NCBI GenBank assembly: GCA_030550695.1
Contig: JAUQOX010000008.1
Location: 1 to 24,785 of the forward strand
Length of the DNA stretch: 24,785 bases
Source: Gemmatimonadota bacterium
GTDB taxonomy: Bacteria; Gemmatimonadota; Gemmatimonadetes; Longimicrobiales; Gaopeijiaceae
Direction: 5' to 3'
The notes below the pieces were generated by a model. It made no database searches, was not told the origin of the DNA, and saw only the letters and a list, made by a program, of their open reading frames with translations. Each line of letters opens with the position of its first letter. Positions within the stretch are counted from its first letter, which is position 1. Positions 14,228 through 20,555 of this stretch are shown piece by piece. The translations under genes were made by a program, and so were the position numbers.

Positions 14228-15318
14228 ATCCCCTCCGGCTCGGAGCCCTCTGACCAGGGGGACGTCAGGAGGGAGGTCAGGCTTGAAGGTTTGGTCATTC
14301 CCCAGCGGTCCATGGCCGCCGCCAGCACGGCGAGGATCATTTGCGGATAAGCAAGCCCCGCGGCCCGGGCGGCCTTCGGGAAACAGGAGTTCTGCCGAGG
14401 ATCGGGGAGAATACCCGGAAGAGGGTTCACCTCCAGCACGTGGGGGCGTCCCTGGGCGTCCAGGCGGAGATCCACACGGGCCCAGTCCCGGCACCCCAGG
14501 GCGTGGAAGGCCGCCCGAGCGGCCCTTCTCAGCTCTTCCGCCAGGGACTCCTCCACCACGGCCGGGCAACGGAAGATCGAGAGGGGGGCCTCCGGGGTGT
14601 CCCAGACCCACTTGGCTTCCCAGCCATAGATGGGAGGGGCCTCGGGGGGAAGCGTTTCGAAGAGGATCTCCACCAGGGGCAGGACCCGAGCCTCGGCACC
14701 ATTGCCCAGAATGGCCGCGGTGAACTCCCTTCCGGGCAGGAACTCTTCCACCAGACTGGGCTGGCGGTATCTTGCCCGGATCCACGCCACCCGGGCCGCC
14801 ACCTCCTCCCCCGTCCGGCACAGGGCTCCCGCATCGATACCCTTGCTGGACCCCTCATAGAGGGGTTTCACGAGGGCGGGGAGGGGAAGATCGCCCCGGG
14901 ATGGGGCCCGGACTTCGTCTTCGGCCAGGCACCACCGGGGGGTCCGCACCCCCCGGCTCACCAGAACCTCTTTGGTTCTCTCCTTGTCCAGGGCCAGGGC
15001 CAGCGTCAAAGGATCGCTGCCGGTATAGGGGATGCCGAAGAACTCGCAGATGGCGGGGACGTGGGCCTCCCGGTTGGGACCGTAGAGGCCTTCGGCCATG
15101 TTGAAAAGGATGTCGGGTGATGTCCGCCGCAACCGCTCAGGGAAGGATTCGTCGGCTTCCAACAGGATGACCTCGCCCGCCAGGGAGAGAGCGTCGGCCA
15201 CTGCGGAAATGGTAGCCGGATCGTCCCATTCCGCATAAAGGTCGTGGGAAGGCGGACTCGGAGGTTCCTCTTCTTCAGCGGGTTTCTGGTTGAACGCAAA
15301 GCCTATGCGCAACGGCAC
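14224..15318 (-). CDS. ATP-grasp ligase (D-Ala-D-Ala ligase-like)
   Basis: 364 aa. It has the same fold as the N-terminal half of the next gene but with clearly different sequence. DILFNMAEGLYGPNREAHVPAICEFFGIPYTGSD (about 69-102) is the substrate-side region of Ddl-like ligases. PALVKPLYEGSSKGI (about 147-161) is the ATP loop, and WARVDLRLD and HVLEVNPLPGI (about 279-303) carry the metal ligands. A peptidoglycan role is unlikely given the context with an aminomutase and a second ligase. The GTG at 15318 makes the protein begin at MPLRIGFAFNQ, where Ddl-like proteins usually start; only a weak GGGGGT tract precedes it. A TTG two codons later is possible, and a GTG at 15405 would put two terminator-like hairpins inside the gene. 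It is the first gene of the coupled trio. Confidence 0.82.
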   Translation of the reverse strand: MPLRIGFAFNQKPAEEEEPPSPPSHDLYAEWDDPATISAVADALSLAGEVILLEADESFPERLRRTSPDILFNMAEGLYGPNREAHVPAICEFFGIPYTGSDPLTLALALDKERTKEVLVSRGVRTPRWCLAEDEVRAPSRGDLPLPALVKPLYEGSSKGIDAGALCRTGEEVAARVAWIRARYRQPSLVEEFLPGREFTAAILGNGAEARVLPLVEILFETLPPEAPPIYGWEAKWVWDTPEAPLSIFRCPAVVEESLAEELRRAARAAFHALGCRDWARVDLRLDAQGRPHVLEVNPLPGILPDPRQNSCFPKAARAAGLAYPQMILAVLAAAMDRWGMTKPSSLTSLLTSPWSEGSEPEGM

Positions 15319-15335
15319 AGTCTTTGACCCCCATG

Positions 15336-15358
15336 AAAAAACCCCCTCCGGGAGGGGG
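15336..15358 (-). terminator. Intrinsic terminator-like hairpin 18 bases before the ATP-grasp start
   Basis: On the minus strand a 7-bp stem, CCCCCTC/GAGGGGG with a 3-base loop, is followed by six T (15341-15336). The adjacent GTG start is at 15318. Too little room remains for a promoter after it, so it probably lies in the leader of the ATP-grasp operon and may attenuate it. It could also end the upstream helix-hairpin-helix transcript. Confidence 0.7.
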
Positions 15359-15365
15359 GAAAAGC

Positions 15366-15383
15366 CCGCCACCGGGGTGGCGG
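15366..15383 (-). terminator. Second hairpin in the ATP-grasp leader, followed by TTTT
   Basis: CCGCCAC pairs with GTGGCGG (7 bp, 4-base loop). On the minus strand GC and TTTT follow, then the hairpin at 15336-15358. An upstream GGTGG (about 15408-15404) could pair with the CCACC of this stem, so an alternative fold is possible. Positions may be off by one base. Confidence 0.5.
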
Positions 15384-15580
15384 CGGGGAAAGGTAGTTGT
15401 TCCACCGAACAAAATACTGCGACGGAACGGGAAGGGGTAGGGGATGGCCCGGGGTGGGAGAAGACCGGCTCCGAGGGGCGGGCCGGACGGGCTCCGCACG
15501 GCCGGGAAAAACCCTGCCGGGGAGCCAGGAAGTCAGCTCCGGCCGGGAGGGGCTGCCCTGAAGGGCGACCTCCGACCTCC

Positions 15581-15919
15581 CTATTGGAGGACCTCCAGGA
15601 TCTGCTCGGCCAGGGACCGGGGAATCCCCGGCAGCTCGGCCACCTCTTCCGGCGAAGCCGCCATGAGGTTCCACAGCGTGCCGTAACGGTTGGCGATGGC
15701 CTCGATCCGTTTGGGCCCCAGCCCCTTGATTTCCATGTTCTGGAGGACCCTCACCAGTCGGCGGTGCTCCAAGGCCAGACCGATCCCGTCGGGATCCGTG
15801 GTGTCATGACCGTCGGCGGCCAGGTGGGAGAGAAACCCGAGCCACTCTTCGTGGCCCCAGCCCTGCGGATGCTCCTCCACAAAGCGCTGGAGCTCGAAGT
15901 CCAGATCGTGGGTAGCCAT
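15581..15919 (-). CDS. Small helix-hairpin-helix protein
   Basis: 112 aa. The C-terminal half carries two helix-hairpin-helix motifs, EIKGLGPKRIEAIANRYG (about 63-80) and ELPGIPRSLAEQILEVL (about 95-111), as in the (HhH)2 domains of UvrC, RuvA and DNA-repair nucleases. The N-terminal half is acidic and aromatic (EEHPQGWGHEEWLGFLSHL) and I do not recognise it. There are no nuclease residues, so it is probably a non-sequence-specific DNA-binding protein or accessory subunit; that is inference. The ATG has GAGGG about 10 bases upstream. It lies 100 bases after the PAP2 stop in a separate-looking unit. The spacer has a short TCGCC/GGCGA stem near 15985-16000 that may end the PAP2 transcript. The 261 bases after its stop hold only the leader hairpins. 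Confidence 0.75.
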   Translation of the reverse strand: MATHDLDFELQRFVEEHPQGWGHEEWLGFLSHLAADGHDTTDPDGIGLALEHRRLVRVLQNMEIKGLGPKRIEAIANRYGTLWNLMAASPEEVAELPGIPRSLAEQILEVLQ

Positions 15920-16019
15920 GGCAACGTTCCCTCGGCTTTCCGGCTTAGGGGAAGGGGATTGGATAGCTTGGGTAAATATCTCGCCTTCGTGGGCGAAAAG
16001 CCATGCCGGAGCCGCGCGT

Positions 16020-16898
16020 TTACCCGACGGAGGCGGAACGGTGACCGGAAAGCCTCTCCGGGGCCGGCGAGAGACCGGAGCGCCGAGTCCTGGCCCAAAG
16101 AAGAAGGACGCCCAGGGCCAGGAGAGTCTGGAACCAACGGACGCCAGGGTACCCGCTCCGGTAGAAGAAGATGAGGAAGAGGGCGGCTCCCACCAACAGC
16201 GGTTCCAACAGGCGGGTCCCCCACCTCATTCCCCTGGCCAAGGGCTCGCGGGCTCCCAGACGAAGGCCCAGCCAGGCGGAGCCCCACCCCAAGAGGGCTC
16301 CCCCCAGGACATCCGTGGGCCAATGCACGCCGACCGCCATGCGGGACACTCCCGCCAGGGTGGCTACCCCCAAGCAGAGCACGGCACCGGTCCTGGGAAG
16401 GCTCAGGGCTCCCACGCCCGCCAGGAGAAAGGCGGAGGCGGTGTGGCCCGATGGAAACGCCCCCCGGCGCAGGGCCGGTCCGATCACGTGGAGGGCCTCG
16501 GGGGGAAGAACCGCCGGGGGCCTGGGCAGCGAAAAGACCCCCTTGAAGGTCTGCAAAAGCACGACCATGAGGACGGCAGCCAGAAAGCCTCCCCAAACCC
16601 GCTCGGGATAGGTGCGGACCCATGGGAGGAACAAGACGGCCACCACGAGGCCGTCTCCCAGGAGGGTAAGATGGGCCCAGAGGGCGGGGCCGGTGTGGAG
16701 GGGCAAGCGGTTGAACCAGAGGAACAGGGGAACATCCCAGCCGCCCAACGCCACCCCGGCCAGGAAGACGCACAGCATAGCGGCCACAACCACCGCCCGC
16801 CCCGTAGGGGGGGGCGAATTGTGCGCTGCGGCTCCCCTGTTGGGCTGCTGGGGACCGGCGGATTCCGAAGGGGAACCTTCCGCCGTTCTCCGTTTCAT
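16020..16898 (-). CDS. PAP2-family membrane phosphatase
   Basis: 292 aa with about six membrane segments after a 30-residue polar Pro/Ser N-terminus. The three PAP2 motifs are complete: K119-x6-R126-P127 (KGVFSLPRPP), PSGH at 149-152, and SR(185-186)MAVGVH192WPTDVLGG. These residues hydrolyse lipid phosphates such as undecaprenyl pyrophosphate, phosphatidate or lipid A phosphates on the outer face of the inner membrane. The ATG overlaps the TGA of the GT39 gene (ATGA), so it is translated with it. Its place after a polyprenyl-phosphate GT2 and an ArnT-like transferase favours a role in polyprenyl-phosphate recycling or lipid A dephosphorylation. The substrate is not proven by sequence. Confidence 0.88.
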   Translation of the reverse strand: MKRRTAEGSPSESAGPQQPNRGAAAHNSPPPTGRAVVVAAMLCVFLAGVALGGWDVPLFLWFNRLPLHTGPALWAHLTLLGDGLVVAVLFLPWVRTYPERVWGGFLAAVLMVVLLQTFKGVFSLPRPPAVLPPEALHVIGPALRRGAFPSGHTASAFLLAGVGALSLPRTGAVLCLGVATLAGVSRMAVGVHWPTDVLGGALLGWGSAWLGLRLGAREPLARGMRWGTRLLEPLLVGAALFLIFFYRSGYPGVRWFQTLLALGVLLLWARTRRSGLSPAPERLSGHRSASVG

Positions 16899-18550
16899 GG
16901 GCCGTCGTCCCGAGGGCCGCGCCGCCCTTCCTCTGCCCTGCCGCCTTGTTCAGGAGGCGGAGGGGGGTCGGTGGACGCAGGGGGGTCCGAGGACCCTTCC
17001 AAGGCCCGGGCCAACACGATTCCCCCCTTTTGGAAGAGGATCTCCGTGGGGACTTCCAGCCGCGAAAGGCGAGTGATCCGGGTGAAGACCACTTCTCCCG
17101 GCAGAGGCTCCCGGAGGGGGGTGATGTTCCCGTAGTAGAAGGCGAAGCTGGGCATGTCCAGCCGCCACATCACCACCTTCCAGCCCTGGGCCCGGGCCAG
17201 CAAGGCTGCTTCCTTGGTGGGCCCCTGCTGGACCGCTCCCCAGGCAGGGACCACCGCCAGGGAGACCACGCCGGCCGTGACCAGGCCGGCACCCATCAGG
17301 CGCTGCCAGGGCGCGAGGCGGGGAAGGAGAACCAGGACGACCATGGCCAGAGCGCCCGTGGCCGTCCAGAAGCGGAAGGCTCCCCCCAACACCTCCGGGG
17401 CTACCGAAAGGATGGCCTGGGTATAGTCGTCCGCGCGGGGCCGGGCCAGGGCTACCACCTCGGGGAGGAACACAAGGAAGGAGGCCAGGGCCAGGGCCGG
17501 CAGCATGGGCAGCACCCGCCCCTGCAAATCTCCCCGGTAGCGCGCCATGAGGAGAAAAAGGGGAGTGGCTCCGTAGAGGATGTAATGGGGGAGCTGCGTA
17601 CGGGAAAAGGAAAAGAACAGGAACACGAACCCGAACCAGATCCAGAGGAGGAGATCGAGATCGTCCTGGGCGGCCTGCCGAAGTCGCCCCAGGGTCCGCA
17701 GGAACAGGGGGGTATGGGGCAGAAGGACCAGGAGCGTGGCCACGACATAGTAGTAGAGGACTCCCCCGTGGCCCTCCATGGTATCGGCGAAGCGATTGAG
17801 GTTGTGCCGGAGGAAGAATCCCTCGAGGAAGGCTCCTCCGTCCTGTAGGTACACGGCCACGTACCAAGGAGCGGTGACCAGCAGGAACAGGAGCCATCCC
17901 AGGGGGTGCCGCGCGGCTTCAAGGAGGCGCCGGAACTGCCCGCGGGCGACGGCGAAAAGAGACAACGCTGCGGCCGGGACGACCACCCCCACCGGTCCCT
18001 TGGTAAGAAAGCCCAGGCCGCCCCACAGAAAAGCCCGGGAAAGGGCTCGCCGGTCGTTTCCCCGCCAGAAACGGTAGATGTCGAAGAGGGTGAGGGCCAA
18101 GAAAAGGTTGAGGAGGGCGTCGGCCGTGGCGGCCCGTCCGATGACCATGACCCAGAGGGAAGTGGCCGTGAGCATAGCTGCAGCCCAACCCGCCTCCTCC
18201 CCCCATTGCTTCCGGGCAAAGGCGCCGGTGAGGAGAACCCAGAGGAGAGCCGCCACCGCCGAATGGATCCGTACCCCCCATTCGTTCCATCCCAACAGGT
18301 GCACCCCCAGGAGCTGGGCGTAGTAGGTCAGGATCGGCTTGTCGTGACGCGGCTCCCCGTTCAGGGTCGTGGTAACGTAGTTCCCGCTGGCCACCATCTC
18401 GCGGGTGGCCTCGCTGAAGGCCCCTTCGTCGCGATCGAAGAGGGGGGCAGTGCCCAGGTTGACGAAGAAGGCCAGAAGGAGAGCTGCGGTGAGGAGGACT
18501 CCCCAGACCCGGCGGGTCCTGGGGGAGGGAGGGGGGAGGGGGTGGCTCAT
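16895..18550 (-). CDS. ArnT-like GT39/GT83-family membrane glycosyltransferase
   Basis: 551 aa with about 12 membrane segments. The first periplasmic loop (about 38-70) has FDRDEGAFSEATREMVASGNYVTT and then NGEPRHDKPILTYY, the pattern of ArnT and bacterial PMT-like enzymes. The Asp-Glu pair there is the expected catalytic and metal site. Such enzymes move a sugar from a polyprenyl-phosphate donor to lipid A, a lipid or a protein on the periplasmic face. A soluble C-terminal domain from about 445 ends in a Pro-rich acidic tail (PPASTDPPPPPEQGG). The ATG overlaps the GT2 stop (ATGA) and its own stop overlaps the PAP2 start, so all three are coupled. The acceptor and sugar are not determinable. 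Confidence 0.88.
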   Translation of the reverse strand: MSHPLPPPSPRTRRVWGVLLTAALLLAFFVNLGTAPLFDRDEGAFSEATREMVASGNYVTTTLNGEPRHDKPILTYYAQLLGVHLLGWNEWGVRIHSAVAALLWVLLTGAFARKQWGEEAGWAAAMLTATSLWVMVIGRAATADALLNLFLALTLFDIYRFWRGNDRRALSRAFLWGGLGFLTKGPVGVVVPAAALSLFAVARGQFRRLLEAARHPLGWLLFLLVTAPWYVAVYLQDGGAFLEGFFLRHNLNRFADTMEGHGGVLYYYVVATLLVLLPHTPLFLRTLGRLRQAAQDDLDLLLWIWFGFVFLFFSFSRTQLPHYILYGATPLFLLMARYRGDLQGRVLPMLPALALASFLVFLPEVVALARPRADDYTQAILSVAPEVLGGAFRFWTATGALAMVVLVLLPRLAPWQRLMGAGLVTAGVVSLAVVPAWGAVQQGPTKEAALLARAQGWKVVMWRLDMPSFAFYYGNITPLREPLPGEVVFTRITRLSRLEVPTEILFQKGGIVLARALEGSSDPPASTDPPPPPEQGGRAEEGRRGPRDDGP

Positions 18551-19563
18551 GGCAGACCTGCCCAGCCCCTGTCGCTCGGGGGTTCCGGCCCGCGGATGAC
18601 GTAGGGCCGGGCCCGCGTGGACTCGTAGTAGGTGCGGGTCAGGAGCTCCGCCACCACGCCGGTGGTGAGGAACTGCAGGGAGGCGATGACCAACACCACA
18701 CCCACCAACAGGAGGGGTCGAGTGCCGATATCCTGGCCCAAGGCGAACTTCACCCACGCCAAATAGGTGAGAATCCCCCCTCCCAGCCCCCCCAGGGCCA
18801 GTCCGATGGAGCCGAAGAAATGGCCGGGCCGGCTCCAATACCGCAAGAAGAAATGAACGGCCAACAGGTCCAACAGGACCCGGAAGGTTCGTCCCAAGCC
18901 GTATTTGGAACGTCCGGCCGGGCGGGGCCGGTGGTTCACGACGGCTTCGGCGATCCGTTTGGGGGACGTGGCCCAGGCGAACCAGGCCGGGATGAAGCGG
19001 TGCATTTCGCCGTACAGGCGCACGGACCGCAACACCGACGCTCGGTAGACCTTGACGCTGCACCCGTAGTCGTGGAGCCGGACCCCGGTGACGCGCCCGA
19101 TGAGCCGGTTGGCCAGGAACGACGGGAACCGGCGAAGGAGGGCCCCGTCCCGGCGGTTCTTGCGCCACCCCACCACGAGATCCAGGTCTTCCTCCAAAAG
19201 GCGCCGAGCCAGGGGAAGGAGGTCAGCCGGATCGTTCTGCCGGTCTCCGTCCAGGGTGGCCACCAGGGTCCCCCGGGCCAGGTCCATCCCTGCCTGGGTG
19301 GCGGCGGTCTGCCCGAAGTTCCGTTGGAGGGGGACCACCACCACGTGGGATCCGAAACGTTCCTGGGCCCGGCGCAGCCGTTCCAGGGTGTCGTCCGTGC
19401 TCCCGTCGTCCACCAGGATCAGCTCCCACGGCCATGGTGAGGCGGCCAGGGCTTGATGAACCTCTTCCACCAGGAGCGACGCATTCTCTCCTTCGTTGAA
19501 GAAGGGGATCACCACGGACAAGGAGGGATGCACGGTGGTCGAGGCTCCAGGTTCCCGAATCAT
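18547..19563 (-). CDS. GT2 polyprenyl-phosphate glycosyltransferase (DPM1/ArnC/GtrB-like)
   Basis: 338 aa. GT-A domain: SLSVVIPFFNEGEN (about 14-27), ELILVDDGSTDDTL (about 47-60), ATLDGDRQNDPADLL (about 102-116, with the metal-binding Asp pair) and HRPRPAGRSKYGLGRTFRVLLDL. Two C-terminal membrane helices follow, as in ArnC and GtrB. It should transfer a sugar from a nucleotide donor to undecaprenyl phosphate at the cytoplasmic face. This provides the donor for the ArnT-like enzyme encoded directly downstream and joined by an ATGA overlap. I chose the ATG at 19563 because it lies after the YbhN-like stop (19620) and gives a normal length. An upstream Met at 19752 would overlap that gene with a Pro/Arg-rich extension. 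The Shine-Dalgarno is weak. Confidence 0.88.
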   Translation of the reverse strand: MIREPGASTTVHPSLSVVIPFFNEGENASLLVEEVHQALAASPWPWELILVDDGSTDDTLERLRRAQERFGSHVVVVPLQRNFGQTAATQAGMDLARGTLVATLDGDRQNDPADLLPLARRLLEEDLDLVVGWRKNRRDGALLRRFPSFLANRLIGRVTGVRLHDYGCSVKVYRASVLRSVRLYGEMHRFIPAWFAWATSPKRIAEAVVNHRPRPAGRSKYGLGRTFRVLLDLLAVHFFLRYWSRPGHFFGSIGLALGGLGGGILTYLAWVKFALGQDIGTRPLLLVGVVLVIASLQFLTTGVVAELLTRTYYESTRARPYVIRGPEPPSDRGWAGLP

Positions 19564-19619
19564 GCCCACAAGATAGCGGACCCTTGGCGGGAGGGCAGAG
19601 GGGGGGTGGAGGGGAGGGA

Positions 19620-20555
19620 TCACCGCCTCCGGGTTGCGGGGCCTCTGGCGGGCAGGAGCAGCCCCAGGGCGGCGCAAAGGGCGGAGGCCCCCAGGACGAA
19701 CAGGTGCAAGTTCACCGCGGCCTGCAAGGCATCCCGCGGGGGGACTCCCCACAGGACGAGACCGGCCACGACCCCGGCCTCATAGGTCCCCGCTCCGGCC
19801 ACTCCGTGGACGGGGAGCACGCTGGAAAGTTCCCCCGTGGCGCTCCCCACCAGGGCGGGGGCCATGGGCATGGGGAAGAAGGCCCGAAGGATCCAGGCGT
19901 ATACCAGGAGCTTGGCACCCCAGTTCAGGGCCGTCCAGCCCCAGGTTTCCCAGAAAACGGAGGACCGCGAAGGGAGGCCTGCCAGGGCGTTGGACAGCTG
20001 GTCCCGAATCTTCCCCTCCCTCTTCTCCAGGCGGGAGGCGAGCCGGCCCTGGAGTCGGAAAGCCCACCAGGGCAGCGGGGCAAGGAGGAGGGCCAGGGCT
20101 CCCCACCCACCGGCCGCGGCACCGGCGAGGACCGACACCCCGGCCAGGGTCAGAAGAAAATGGAGATCGAGAAAACGAAAATACAGCAGGGCCGGCAGGG
20201 ATCGGCTGAGGGGAATCTGGAACGCCCCTTTCATGAGGAGGGGAAAGGAGGCCTCACCCGTTCGTGCCGGCAGAAGATTGTTGAGGAGGTTGTGGATCAG
20301 GGTCAGCCGAAGGGTGGCCCGGTAGCCCTGGCGGGTGTCGGGCCAGAAATACCGCCATACCCGCACGGCCCGCACGGCGTAACTGCCGGCTACCAAGAAC
20401 AGGGCACCCGCCAGCTCCCCGGGGGGCAACTGGCCCCAGGGTTGCAGGAGGTTTCTCCACCCCAAGGAGCGGTGAACCCACCATGCCAGGGCCAGGAGGA
20501 GGAGCGAGCCCAGAACCCACCGCCATGCCGTTCCCCCCCGCGGCTTGCCGGTCAT
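19620..20555 (-). CDS. YbhN/UPF0104-type membrane protein (lysylphosphatidylglycerol-synthase TM-domain family)
   Basis: 311 aa with about 8 membrane segments. Recognisable family features are the N-terminal helix LLLLALAWWVHRSL, the Arg/Trp-rich AVRVWRYFW and the conserved LLPARTGEASFPLLMKG (about 94-110, equivalent to the PxRxGE motif). The C-terminal part has GVAGAGTYEAGVVAGLVL. The fold matches the flippase half of MprF and the YbhN family, which is implicated in lipid transport. There is no soluble lysyl-transferase domain, so lysinylation is not expected. The ATG overlaps the S9 peptidase stop (ATGA). In this context, next to GT2, ArnT-like and PAP2 genes, a role in moving a polyprenyl-linked or lipid substrate is plausible but unproven. 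Confidence 0.82.
   Translation of the reverse strand: MTGKPRGGTAWRWVLGSLLLLALAWWVHRSLGWRNLLQPWGQLPPGELAGALFLVAGSYAVRAVRVWRYFWPDTRQGYRATLRLTLIHNLLNNLLPARTGEASFPLLMKGAFQIPLSRSLPALLYFRFLDLHFLLTLAGVSVLAGAAAGGWGALALLLAPLPWWAFRLQGRLASRLEKREGKIRDQLSNALAGLPSRSSVFWETWGWTALNWGAKLLVYAWILRAFFPMPMAPALVGSATGELSSVLPVHGVAGAGTYEAGVVAGLVLWGVPPRDALQAAVNLHLFVLGASALCAALGLLLPARGPATRRR

Noticed and set aside
14224..15318. Peptidoglycan D-Ala-D-Ala ligase (ddl)
   Set aside because: No cell-wall genes are adjacent, two diverged ligases lie in tandem with an aminomutase, and one is fused to a GNAT domain. The fold is shared but the role probably is not.
15319..15405. N-terminal extension of the ATP-grasp protein from GTG 15405
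   Set aside because: It would encode 29 Pro/Gly-rich residues across two terminator-like hairpins, with no ribosome site and no match to the usual Ddl-like start.
15384..15408. T-box riboswitch, suggested by GGTGGAAC in the ATP-grasp leader
   Set aside because: The core T-box sequence is incomplete, no stem I or specifier loop is visible in the 260-base spacer, and the operon is not an aminoacyl-tRNA gene. A simple attenuator explains it better.
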